A stretch of DNA of 6,966 nt from Proteobacteria bacterium UBA664 (GTDB taxonomy: Bacteria; Pseudomonadota; Gammaproteobacteria; UBA7966). A program made the position numbers and the translations under genes. Below the pieces are notes generated by a model. That model saw only the letters and a list, made by a program, of their open reading frames with translations, was not told where the DNA came from and made no database searches. Where the stretch lies: the NCBI GenBank assembly GCA_002299125.1, contig DBNU01000067.1, forward strand, positions 1 through 6,966, written 5' to 3'. This document shows positions 1-6,744 of the stretch, one piece after another; position 1 is the stretch's first letter; every line of letters begins with the position of its first letter.

Positions 1-59
1 TGTCGCGACTCGTGGCGGTCAATGTGGAGCAGGCGGTGGCGATGGCGGCAAGCGCATGA
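1..59 (+). CDS. smc: SMC chromosome-partition protein, C-terminal end only
   Basis: Only the last 18 complete codons and the TGA stop are present; the gene begins outside the window. The visible tail reads SRLVAVNVEQAVAMAASA. It resembles the end of the SMC ATPase head, where a 'GVSRLV-V-V-EA' strand closes the C-terminal half of the nucleotide-binding domain. SMC is the coiled-coil ATPase of bacterial condensin that compacts and segregates chromosomes. The assignment rests on this short motif plus gene order: smc sits directly upstream of zipA and ligA in many gammaproteobacteria that lack MukB. Its stop overlaps the zipA start (ATGA), which points to an operon and translational coupling. 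The identity would be weak from the residues alone. Confidence 0.8.
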   Translation, partial: SRLVAVNVEQAVAMAASA

Positions 60-835
60 ATCCGCTCGCCTGGGCCCTGCTCATCGCTGGCACCCTGCTC
101 GTGGCCGGGGTCTACCTCTGGGGTCAGTACCGCCAGCGGCGACGGGACCAGCGCATCGTCGAACGCATTTTCCAGGAACCGCCGCTCGATGATCTGCCAC
201 CCCTGCCGGGTGCCCGTGTCACCGAGCGTGAAGAGGAGGCAGCCCTGGCGGATCTCACCTCGCTCACGCTGGACCGGGCGGAGAAGCGCGGGGAGAAGCG
301 CGCAACCGCGCGCCCGCGTGCGCCACGTCCCGCGCGACGGGATGGGCGCGCCGAGCGCCATGGCCAGACCACCCTGGCGCTGGATGAGCCCGATCTCCCG
401 CCGGCCCCGGTCGAGCCCACCATCCTGGCGCTCAACATCATGGCCCGTGAGGGGCAGGTGTTCTTCGGCGCAGCCATCGAACGCGCCTTGCGGGAGGCGA
501 AGCTCCAGCACGGCGACATGGACATCTACCATCACCACGGGGTGGGCGGTTCCACCCGCGAACAGTCGGTGTTCAGCCTGGCCAACATGTTCGAACCAGG
601 GACCTTCGATGCGGACGCGATGGACGACTTCGAGACCCGTGGTCTATCGCTGTTCATGCAGTTGCCCGGTCCGCTGGACGGTCGCGTGGCCCTGGAACTC
701 ATGCTGGCGAGCGCCCAGTCCATCGCCGCCCATCTCGATGGTCTCCTGCTGAACGCCCGCCGGCAGCCCTTGCGGCAAGAGGATCTGCTCGAAATGCGAG
801 GGCGCGCAGCCCCCTACCGCGCGCAGGGCGGCTGA
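56..835 (+). CDS. zipA: Cell division protein ZipA
   Basis: ZipA is an inner-membrane divisome protein that tethers FtsZ polymers to the membrane at midcell through its C-terminal domain. The 259-residue product starts with an N-terminal membrane segment (about residues 4-22), followed by a strongly basic stretch (QYRQRRRDQR, 24-33), giving the N-out, C-in topology known for ZipA. Residues 40-118 form a charged, Pro/Arg-rich linker. Residues 120-250 are the FtsZ-binding domain, with family motifs GDMDIYHH (153-160), VFSLANMFEPGTFD (172-185) and LFMQLPGP (199-206). The protein is shorter than E. coli ZipA (328 residues) because the linker is short and lacks the long Pro/Gln-rich part. The start is set by the ATG overlapping the smc stop, immediately before the membrane segment. 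ligA follows after one base. Confidence 0.95.
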   Translation: MNPLAWALLIAGTLLVAGVYLWGQYRQRRRDQRIVERIFQEPPLDDLPPLPGARVTEREEEAALADLTSLTLDRAEKRGEKRATARPRAPRPARRDGRAERHGQTTLALDEPDLPPAPVEPTILALNIMAREGQVFFGAAIERALREAKLQHGDMDIYHHHGVGGSTREQSVFSLANMFEPGTFDADAMDDFETRGLSLFMQLPGPLDGRVALELMLASAQSIAAHLDGLLLNARRQPLRQEDLLEMRGRAAPYRAQGG

Positions 836-836
836 G

Positions 837-2936
837 GTGGCTCCGGGCGGGGGTGGATCCGGGCAGGACGGCCCCGGCGGTGAGGCCAACGCTGGAGGGC
901 TCGAGCACTTGGCGTGGCTGCGCGCCGAAGTGGCCCGACACAACCGGCTCTACCACGCCGAGGACGCCCCGGAGATCCCTGATTCCGAGTTCGACGCCCT
1001 TGTGGCGGAGTTGCGCGCGCTCGAGGCCGTGCAGCCGAACCTGGCATCGCCAGCGTCGCCGGCAGATGCGGTCGGCGCGCCGCCCTCATCACGCTTTGCC
1101 GTGGTGGTGCACGCCGCGCCCATGCTGTCGCTCGACAACGCCATGGACGATGCGGCCCTGGCCGACTTCGACCGGCGGGTGCAGACGGGGCTCGGGCACA
1201 CCGGTCTGGGCCACACCGGGGTCGTCGATTACTGCGCCGAACCCAAGCTCGATGGGCTGGCGCTGAGCCTGCTCTACCGCGATGGGCGGTTGCTGCGCGC
1301 GGCCACGCGCGGTGACGGTACCCGCGGCGAGGACGTCACGCTGAACTGTTCCCGTCTGGCCTGCATACCGCGCGTTCTGGGCGCGGCTGCCCCCGGAGAG
1401 ATCGAGGTGCGTGGCGAGGTCTTCATGACCTGGTCCGGTTTCGCGGAGCTGAATCGCCGTCAGGCCGAGGCGGGTGAGAAGTGCTTCGTGAATCCGCGCA
1501 ACGCGGCGGCCGGCAGTGTGCGGACGCTCGATCCCGAGGTGAGTGCCGGCCGTCCGCTCGAGTTTCTGGCCTACGGGGCGGTGGGGACGGCGGTCGCCGC
1601 ACTGGCGGGGCGTCAATCCGAACTGCTCGACGCACTGGCCGCTTTGGGATTGCCGGTCAGCCCGCTCCGTGCCTGCGTGTCAGGTCTTGCCGGGGCACGG
1701 GCCTACTTCGCGCGCATCGAGGCCCTGCGCGGGTCACTCGACATTCCCATCGATGGCTGTGTCTTCAAGGTCGATCATTTCGACTTGCAGCAGGAACTCG
1801 GCTTCGTTTCCCGCGCGCCGCGCTGGGCCGTCGCGCGCAAGTTTCCACCGGAGGAGGCGACCACGCGGGTGCTCGGCATCGGTGTGAATGTCGGTCGCAC
1901 CGGGGCCCTCACGCCGGCCGCCCGCCTCGAACCCGTGTTCGTCGGTGGTGCCACGGTCACGAACGCCACGCTGCACAACGCCGACGAGATCATGCGGCTC
2001 GATCTCCGGGTGGGCGACACGGTGGTGGTACGTCGCGCCGGGGATGTCATTCCCGAAGTCGTGCGGGTGCTCGTCGAACGGCGACCGCCCGACGCATCGC
2101 CCTGGCCACTGCCCACGCATTGCCCTGCCTGCGGCACACCGGTCGCACGCGCAGCGGATGAGGTGGTGTTGCGCTGTCCCGCCGGCCCCGTCTGCCCGGC
2201 CCAGCGGCTCGAGGGTCTGCTGCACTTCGTGTCACGCCGGGCCATGGACATCGACGGCTTTGGCGAGAAGCTGTTGCAGCAGCTTCTGCAGAGCGGGCGG
2301 GTGCAGGATGCCGCCGATCTGTTCAGCCTGACCCGCGCCGATCTGCTCGCGATGGATCGGGTAGGCGAGCGTCTCGCGGATCGCCTGCAGGGAAACCTCG
2401 CGGCCGCCCGTCGCACCACCCTTGCCCGCTTCATTCATGCCCTTGGTATCCGCGAGGTCGGTGAGGCAACGGCGGCCCTGTTGGCCGAGGTCTTCGGCGA
2501 CATCGAACCGCTCATGCGGGCCGAAACCACAGACCTCGAGCAGATCCCCGACATCGGCCCGGTGGTGGCGGCGCGCATCGTCGAGCACTTCCAGGAGCCG
2601 GCGCATCGCGCCCTCATCGAGCGGTTGCGTGCGCAGGGTGTGCAGTGGGAGACAGTGGCGACAGCCCCCGGCGGTGAAGGCCCGCTGGTCGGTCTCACGC
2701 TGGTCCTGACCGGGACCTTCGCACTGGGCAGCCGCGAGACGCTGCGCGCACGCCTGCAATCACTGGGAGCGCGGGTGGGAGAGGGCGTGAGTCGCCACAC
2801 CAGCTATCTCATTGCTGGCGCATCACCGGGGTCGAAGCGCGACAAGGCAGAGGCCCTCGGTGTGCCGGTGCTGGACGAGGCGGGTCTGGAGCGGCTGCTG
2901 ACCGGGGAACGGTCGCCTGCCCCGGCGGCGGTCTAG
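837..2936 (+). CDS. ligA: NAD+-dependent DNA ligase LigA
   Basis: LigA seals 3'-OH/5'-phosphate nicks during replication and repair, using NAD+ to form an enzyme-AMP intermediate. The 699-residue product has the full architecture. Domain Ia holds the NAD-binding motif YHAEDAPEIPDSEFD (39-53). The nucleotidyltransferase core has catalytic Lys137 in KLDG (137-140), then RGEV (192-195), NPRNAAAGS (219-227), KVDH (311-314) and RAPRWAVARKFPPEE (326-340). The OB fold carries NVGRTGALTP (351-360) and ATVTNATLHNADE (372-384). A four-cysteine zinc finger uses C429, C432, C447 and C453. Helix-hairpin-helix repeats span about 465-600 and a BRCT domain about 613-690. The start is GTG at 837, one base after zipA, with AGGG at 825-828 as ribosome site; it gives a slightly extended Gly-rich N-terminus. 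A TTG at codon 25 is a weaker alternative. All catalytic residues I can check are present. Confidence 0.97.
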   Translation: MAPGGGGSGQDGPGGEANAGGLEHLAWLRAEVARHNRLYHAEDAPEIPDSEFDALVAELRALEAVQPNLASPASPADAVGAPPSSRFAVVVHAAPMLSLDNAMDDAALADFDRRVQTGLGHTGLGHTGVVDYCAEPKLDGLALSLLYRDGRLLRAATRGDGTRGEDVTLNCSRLACIPRVLGAAAPGEIEVRGEVFMTWSGFAELNRRQAEAGEKCFVNPRNAAAGSVRTLDPEVSAGRPLEFLAYGAVGTAVAALAGRQSELLDALAALGLPVSPLRACVSGLAGARAYFARIEALRGSLDIPIDGCVFKVDHFDLQQELGFVSRAPRWAVARKFPPEEATTRVLGIGVNVGRTGALTPAARLEPVFVGGATVTNATLHNADEIMRLDLRVGDTVVVRRAGDVIPEVVRVLVERRPPDASPWPLPTHCPACGTPVARAADEVVLRCPAGPVCPAQRLEGLLHFVSRRAMDIDGFGEKLLQQLLQSGRVQDAADLFSLTRADLLAMDRVGERLADRLQGNLAAARRTTLARFIHALGIREVGEATAALLAEVFGDIEPLMRAETTDLEQIPDIGPVVAARIVEHFQEPAHRALIERLRAQGVQWETVATAPGGEGPLVGLTLVLTGTFALGSRETLRARLQSLGARVGEGVSRHTSYLIAGASPGSKRDKAEALGVPVLDEAGLERLLTGERSPAPAAV

Positions 2937-3862
2937 TCCTCGACCACGCGGTCCCTTCCACCGGCCTTCGCCCGGTAGAGGGCGGCGTCGACGCGCTGCA
3001 CGAGCGCCACCCCGGCCTCTCCCGGGCGGCGCTCGGCAACGCCAAGACTCACCGTGAGTTTCACCTCCACGCCCTCGTGCAGGAAGTTCGTCGTGCGCAC
3101 TGCTTCGCAGATGCGCAGCGCCAGACAGCGGGCGCCCGCGAGATCCGTGTTCGACAGCAACAGCGCAAACTCCTCGCCGCCGTAGCGAAAGACGATATCA
3201 GAGCCGCGTGTGCAGCCGAGCACCACATCCGCCACGGCGCGCAGGACGCAATCACCGAAGACATGACCGTAGCGGTCGTTGACCTGCTTGAAGTGGTCGA
3301 TGTCGAGCAGCAGCAGTGACATGGGCGTGGCGTGCCGCTGGCTCAGCTCCGTCTCGCGCGCCAGCGCCTGATCGAAGGCCAGGCGGTTGTTGACGCCGGT
3401 CACCGGATCCTTGTAGGCCGTCTCGAGGGCGCGCCGGTAGAGCAGGGCATTGCGCAAGGGATACACGAGCGCGCAGAGCAGGGCTTCCAGACGGGAGAGC
3501 TCTTCCTCGCTGAAGGGGAGGTGCCGCATGAGGGTCAGCGCGCCCAGGGCCTCGCCGAGCAGGACGATTTCGTAGCTCACCTGGTTCGCCGCGGGCGTCC
3601 CGTGGCTCGAGCGGATCTGCTCGCGTGGGTGCTCGTAGACCAGACCCTGATGCGCCAGACGCGGTCGCAATGCTTCGTGCAGCCCGGCGATCAGGGCATC
3701 GGTATCGAGCGTGCGCTGCAGATCGCTCGCAAGCTGCAGGACTGCGCCGGTCATCTCGCCCGGCCCGATCTCGGACAGGGAGCGTGGCTCGATGCGCACG
3801 CGCTGCGACGACCTGCTGCTTTCGGTGCTGCGTGGGTCCACGGCCGTATACGCGAGTCTCAT
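2933..3862 (-). CDS. Diguanylate cyclase with GAF-like N-terminal region and GGDEF domain
   Basis: The protein should convert two GTP into cyclic di-GMP, the second messenger for biofilm and motility control. The C-terminal GGDEF domain (about 146-309) carries DPVTGVNNRLAF (152-163), the metal-binding segment LLLDIDHFKQVND (184-196) with D187, the active-site GGEEF (228-232), and a product-inhibition I-site RGSD (219-222) five residues upstream, as in PleD. Both sites look intact, so activity with feedback inhibition is expected. Residues about 38-145 resemble a GAF-type sensor fold; its ligand cannot be read from the sequence. No membrane segment or signal peptide is visible, so it is probably cytoplasmic. 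The start is uncertain: ATG at 3862 lacks a clear ribosome site, the first 35 residues look unconserved, and Met37 (about 3754) is an alternative. It is transcribed towards ligA, and the two stop codons overlap. No EAL domain is attached. Confidence 0.92.
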   Translation of the reverse strand: MRLAYTAVDPRSTESSRSSQRVRIEPRSLSEIGPGEMTGAVLQLASDLQRTLDTDALIAGLHEALRPRLAHQGLVYEHPREQIRSSHGTPAANQVSYEIVLLGEALGALTLMRHLPFSEEELSRLEALLCALVYPLRNALLYRRALETAYKDPVTGVNNRLAFDQALARETELSQRHATPMSLLLLDIDHFKQVNDRYGHVFGDCVLRAVADVVLGCTRGSDIVFRYGGEEFALLLSNTDLAGARCLALRICEAVRTTNFLHEGVEVKLTVSLGVAERRPGEAGVALVQRVDAALYRAKAGGRDRVVED

Positions 3863-4133
3863 CGATGGGTCACCGGAACGGGTCTCGATGCACCAGCAAG
3901 CGAATTCCGTACCACCTGCGTGTGGTGGCGACCGACAGGCCGATGCGTCACCGCGCCGCGCGCCTCAGGCACTGCGCATCGAAGCATGCCACAGGGGCAG
4001 CGACCAAGGCAGGCCTGCCTGCGCAACCCGCCACTTGCAGGGATGCGGTCCGGTCCCCTCTCTGCCCGGGTTCTTCAGCGGATCGGTGTTTCCTCGGCAG
4101 AATATCCAACCCATCCCGAGGCCACCCCCGGGG
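3863..4133. other. Intergenic spacer between SDR and diguanylate cyclase genes
   Basis: This 271-bp gap lies downstream of the SDR stop and upstream of the diguanylate cyclase start, both on the minus strand. I find no open frame here with protein-like composition or a ribosome site. It contains a sigma-54-like element at 3900-3914, a short inverted repeat ACCAC/GTGGT at 3911-3926 next to it, and an inverted repeat CCTCGG/CCGAGG at 4092-4121 with no T-tract. The length is enough for a promoter of its own for the cyclase gene and the end of the nadB–SDR transcript. Confidence 0.6.
3900..3914 (-). promoter_or_regulatory. Possible sigma-54 (-24/-12) promoter for the diguanylate cyclase gene
   Basis: Read on the minus strand, the site is TGGTACGGAATTCGC. 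Against the sigma-54 consensus TGGCACG-N4-TTGC it keeps the near-invariant GG and GC dinucleotides at exactly 10-base spacing and differs at two of eleven consensus positions. It ends 37 bases before the ATG at 3862, leaving a short plausible leader of about 25 bases. An inverted repeat overlaps its upstream end. This is a single motif match without enhancer evidence, and chance occurrence is a real possibility. Confidence 0.25.
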
Positions 4134-4913
4134 TCAAAGCTTGCCGCTGGTGGCAGCCCGTTGCCGCACGAGTGGGTCAGCAGGCACTGCAGTGCCGAGC
4201 AGCCACAGATAGGCCTCGACCGCTTCACTCGTCGGGCCAAGGTCTTGCGGCGATTCGCCGGGGTAGGCCTGGCGACGCAGGGCGGTCGGTCGCGGCGCCG
4301 GATCCAGCGCGTGACAACGGATCGGGGATCCGTGCCCGAGCTCTGCCGCCAGGGTGCCCGCAAGGGCATCGATGGCGGCCTTGCTGCTGGCATAGGCACC
4401 CCAGTAACCCCTGGGTTCGCGGGCTACGCCACAACTGGTGAAGATGATCCGGGCTGCCGGGGCAGCGCGCAGGAGCGGCAGCAGGGCGCGCGTCAACAGG
4501 AAGGGGGCGTGCAGATTCACTTGGTGCACCCGCGCCCACAGCAGGGGGTCGTAGCGATCGATCACCCCGAGTTGACCGAGGCTGGCGGCAACGTGCACCA
4601 GCGCATCCAGCGTCTCGCCCTCCGCAGCAACGGCAGTGGCCAGCGCTTCGAAGTCGTCCACGGTGGCCTTTTCCAGGTCGAAGGGGCAGATGCTGGGTGC
4701 AGGACCACCGGAGCGCCGGATGTCGTCGTGAACGGCCTCCAGCCGCGGCAGATGCCGGCCACTCAACACCAGCGTTGCGCCCAGAGCACCGGCAGCCCGC
4801 GCCAGCGCCGCGCCGATGCCGTTGCTGGCACCCGTGATGAGCCAGCGCTGCCCCGAGAAATCGAGACCGCGTGAATTGAAGCCCTCAGGGGGAATGACTG
4901 GCGTTGCGTCCAT
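4134..4913 (-). CDS. YciK-like short-chain dehydrogenase/reductase with altered active site
   Basis: This is a 259-residue classical-size SDR with a Rossmann fold. The cofactor motif is TGASNGIG (27-34). SGRH (51-54), with Arg53 after the second beta strand, favours NADP(H). D79 fits the adenine-contact Asp, N133 is the conserved helix-4 Asn, and Y174/K178 form YASSK. The middle and C-terminal blocks (NLHAPFLLTRALLPLL 133-148, YWGAYASSK 170-178, AYLWLLG 234-240) resemble E. coli YciK, an SDR of unsettled substrate. Three family positions differ: the usual NAG reads VAA (108-110), the catalytic Ser 13 residues before Tyr174 is Cys161, and the usual NPGG is DPAP (204-207). Its ATG overlaps the nadB TGA by one base with no separate strong ribosome site, so translation is probably coupled to nadB. 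The substrate is unknown, and catalytic competence is uncertain. Confidence 0.88.
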   Translation of the reverse strand: MDATPVIPPEGFNSRGLDFSGQRWLITGASNGIGAALARAAGALGATLVLSGRHLPRLEAVHDDIRRSGGPAPSICPFDLEKATVDDFEALATAVAAEGETLDALVHVAASLGQLGVIDRYDPLLWARVHQVNLHAPFLLTRALLPLLRAAPAARIIFTSCGVAREPRGYWGAYASSKAAIDALAGTLAAELGHGSPIRCHALDPAPRPTALRRQAYPGESPQDLGPTSEAVEAYLWLLGTAVPADPLVRQRAATSGKL

Positions 4914-6544
4914 CAGGCGGCCGTAGCGGTGTGATCATCGACAGTATCCGGCGGCACCAGCACGGTGTCATGGGCCTCGGCTGGATCGGTCTCAGGAAAA
5001 TCGAGCATGTGATGCAATCCGCGGCTCTCCTTGCGGCTACGGGCGCTGGCGACGATGAGCTCTGCCAACTGGACGAGATTGCGCAGTTCGAGGAGGTCGG
5101 CGGTGACGCGGTAGTTGCCGTAGTAGTCGTGGATCTCCTGCTTGAGCAGGGCCACGCGGTTGGCGGCCCGCTCGAGGCGCTTGGTCGTGCGCACGATACC
5201 CACGTAGTCCCACATGAAACGCCGCAACTCCTGCCAGTTGTGGGTGACCACCACGTCCTCGTCGGAGTCGACCACCTGGGATTCGTCCCAGGTGGGCAAT
5301 GGTGGTGGTGGCGCGCTTTCGGGGAGCGTGAGCTCGATGGCCCTGCCCGCGCCGGCCGCCATGACCACACACTCGAGCAACGAGTTGCTGGCCATACGGT
5401 TCGCGCCGTGCAAGCCGGTGCAGGCGGTCTCGCCAATGGCATAGAGGCCCGGCAAGGTGGTACGACCGGCGACGTCGGTCACCACGCCGCCACAGGTGTA
5501 GTGCGCTGCCGGCACGACCGGGATGGGCTCGCGGGTCATGTCGATGCCGAGAGCGAGGCAACGGGCGTGGATGGTGGGGAAGTGTTCGTGGATGAACTCC
5601 GCAGAGCGATGGGTGATGTCGAGGAGGACGTAATCCAGTCCCAGCCGCTTCATCTCGTGGTCGATGGCCCGGGCGACGATGTCGCGTGGTGCAAGCTCGG
5701 CGCGCGGATCGAAGCGCTGCATGAAGGGCGTGCCATCCGGCAGCAACAGGCGCCCCCCCTCACCCCGCACGGCCTCGCTGATGAGAAAGCTCTTTGCCTT
5801 GGGGTGGTAGAGGCAGGTCGGATGGAACTGCATGAATTCCATGTTCGCCACCGGTACGCCGGCGCGCCAGGCCATGGCGATGCCATCGCCCGTGGCGACA
5901 TCCGGATTCGAGGTGTACAGATAGGCCTTGCCGGCGCCACCCGTTGCGAGCACCACCGCACGCGCCGCAAAGGTGAGCACTTTGTGCTGTAGCTGATCGT
6001 AGACGTAGGCCCCGAGGCAGCGTTGGCTGGACAGTCCAAGTTTGCTTGCGGTGATGAGATCGACGGCCGTGTGGTGCTCGAACAGTGCGACCTCTGGATG
6101 TGCGCGGATGCGCGCCTCCAGGGACTGTTCGATGGCGCGACCCGTGGCATCGGCGGCATGGGCCACCCGACGATGGCTGTGCCCGCCCTCCAGAGTCAGG
6201 TGCAGGCTCTGCTTGCCATCGGGGCTGGTGCGCGTGGTGAAAGGCACCCCCTGCTCCATGAGCCAGGTGATGCTCGAACGGCCCTGCTGGACGAAATGAC
6301 GCACGACTTCCGGGGCGCAGAGTCCGGCCCCGGCGCGCATGGTGTCGGCGATGTGCAACTCCAGGCTGTCGGTGGCATCGAGTACGGCAGACACCCCGCC
6401 TTGTGCATACAGGGTGGCGCCCTCCTGCAGCGGCCCCTTGGACAGCACGGCGACCCGAGCGCGTCCGGCCAGTTGCAGGGCGAGGGATAAGCCGGCGGCC
6501 CCTGAGCCCACTATGAGGACGTCAAAATCGAGGAGGGCAGTCAT
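4913..6544 (-). CDS. nadB: L-aspartate oxidase NadB
   Basis: NadB is the FAD flavoprotein that oxidises L-aspartate to iminoaspartate, the first step of de novo NAD synthesis; NadA then makes quinolinate. The 543-residue product aligns by eye along nearly its full length with E. coli NadB (540). The FAD dinucleotide motif GSGAAG is at 13-18, LSKGP at 35-39, YAQGGVSAV at 46-54 and EGGHSHRR at 119-126. The active-site segments are QFHPTCLYHP (239-248), APRDIVARAID (285-295), AAHYTCGG (346-353) and GLHGANRMASNSLLE (377-391). The C-terminal helical domain contains HNWQELRRFMWDYVGIVR (435-452) and ends near KESRGLH (505-511). A proline run (412-415) lies in a variable segment. I chose ATG at 6544 because it fits family length; ATG 6607 or TTG 6610 would add residues unlike NadB. 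Only a weak AGAG precedes it. No nadA or nadC lies in the window; the SDR gene follows with an overlap. Confidence 0.96.
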   Translation of the reverse strand: MTALLDFDVLIVGSGAAGLSLALQLAGRARVAVLSKGPLQEGATLYAQGGVSAVLDATDSLELHIADTMRAGAGLCAPEVVRHFVQQGRSSITWLMEQGVPFTTRTSPDGKQSLHLTLEGGHSHRRVAHAADATGRAIEQSLEARIRAHPEVALFEHHTAVDLITASKLGLSSQRCLGAYVYDQLQHKVLTFAARAVVLATGGAGKAYLYTSNPDVATGDGIAMAWRAGVPVANMEFMQFHPTCLYHPKAKSFLISEAVRGEGGRLLLPDGTPFMQRFDPRAELAPRDIVARAIDHEMKRLGLDYVLLDITHRSAEFIHEHFPTIHARCLALGIDMTREPIPVVPAAHYTCGGVVTDVAGRTTLPGLYAIGETACTGLHGANRMASNSLLECVVMAAGAGRAIELTLPESAPPPPLPTWDESQVVDSDEDVVVTHNWQELRRFMWDYVGIVRTTKRLERAANRVALLKQEIHDYYGNYRVTADLLELRNLVQLAELIVASARSRKESRGLHHMLDFPETDPAEAHDTVLVPPDTVDDHTATAA

Positions 6545-6549
6545 TGGCT

Positions 6550-6620
6550 CTGTGGTAATCTGCGGGGAATCAACTGGGTGGCGCGCATGCGCTCGACCCC
6601 GGCTCATCAAGTTACCACAG
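6550..6620. repeat. Perfect 9-bp inverted repeat in the nadB leader
   Basis: CTGTGGTAA at 6550-6558 is matched by its exact reverse complement TTACCACAG at 6612-6620, with a 53-bp spacer. The arm nearer nadB ends five bases before the nadB ATG and covers the weak ribosome-binding region. If transcription of nadB starts upstream of 6620, the arms could pair in the mRNA and mask translation initiation; in DNA they could be paired operator half-sites. Neither has been shown. Confidence 0.7.
6576..6599. repeat. Imperfect 24-bp palindrome with a 10-bp perfect core
   Basis: The core GCGCATGCGC (6583-6592) is a perfect palindrome. Symmetry about 6587.5 extends outward to GGGT (6576-6579) and ACCC (6596-6599), with ten of twelve base pairs matching. 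It lies inside the spacer of the 6550-6620 inverted repeat, in the nadB leader. The form suits either a dimeric-repressor operator or an RNA hairpin. High GC content makes short palindromes more likely by chance. Confidence 0.6.
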
Positions 6621-6704
6621 GCGTCGAGGTGTGCCGTTCGGAGTTTCCGGGCGGTTCAGGCCCGTAGCGGGCAGGTCTTCGTAACCGACGGAGCCTGCAA
6701 GCTC

Positions 6705-6732
6705 GAAACTTCGGGCGGTCGAACCGGTCTGT
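6705..6732 (+). promoter_or_regulatory. Sigma-E/AlgU-type promoter candidate for rpoE
   Basis: GAAACTT (6705-6711) matches the sigma-E -35 consensus GGAACTT at six of seven positions. After a 16-base spacer, TCTGT (6728-6732) matches the -10 TCTGA at four of five. A start near 6738-6740 would give a leader of about 52 bases before the rpoE ATG. Autoregulation of rpoE/algU from such promoters is established in E. coli and Pseudomonas, which makes the location sensible. It was read by eye only. Confidence 0.45.
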
Positions 6733-6744
6733 GGCGCAGACCGG
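6724..6744. repeat. Perfect 8-bp inverted repeat over the rpoE -10 region
   Basis: CCGGTCTG (6724-6731) and CAGACCGG (6737-6744) are exact reverse complements separated by five bases. The left arm contains most of the proposed -10 element, so the repeat is placed like an operator. A third related copy, CCGGTCT (6769-6775), can pair with AGACCGG (6738-6744) in the transcript leader, giving an alternative hairpin six bases upstream of the ribosome site. Confidence 0.6.

Noticed and set aside
2960..2980. GC-rich hairpin ACCGG/CCGGT just beyond the ligA stop as a ligA terminator
   Set aside because: It lies inside the coding sequence for the conserved YRAKAGGRDRV end of the GGDEF domain and has no T-tract.
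4092..4121. Inverted repeat CCTCGG/CCGAGG as a terminator for the nadB–SDR transcript
   Set aside because: The stem is 6 bp with an 18-base loop and no T-tract follows on the minus strand, so it does not meet the pattern of an intrinsic terminator.
3332..4874. Long + strand open frames (3332-4441 and 3711-4874) antisense to the cyclase and SDR genes
   Set aside because: Their translations are rich in Arg, Gly, Pro and Gln without recognisable motifs, and they cross the well-supported minus-strand genes and the spacer. Such frames are common opposite GC-rich genes.
4904..5992. Open frame of 362 codons on the + strand
   Set aside because: It is wholly antisense to nadB, whose NadB match is near full length; the translation has no family resemblance.
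6545..6610. N-terminal extension of NadB from TTG 6610 or ATG 6607
   Set aside because: The extra residues are unlike any NadB N-terminus, and the ATG at 6544 gives the family length with the FAD motif at the usual distance.
6587..6667. A 26-codon frame on the + strand starting with ATG inside the palindrome, preceded by GGGTGG
   Set aside because: It is short, lacks recognisable features, and its start lies in a palindrome that explains the ATG. Conservation or ribosome profiling would be needed to revive it as a leader peptide for rpoE.
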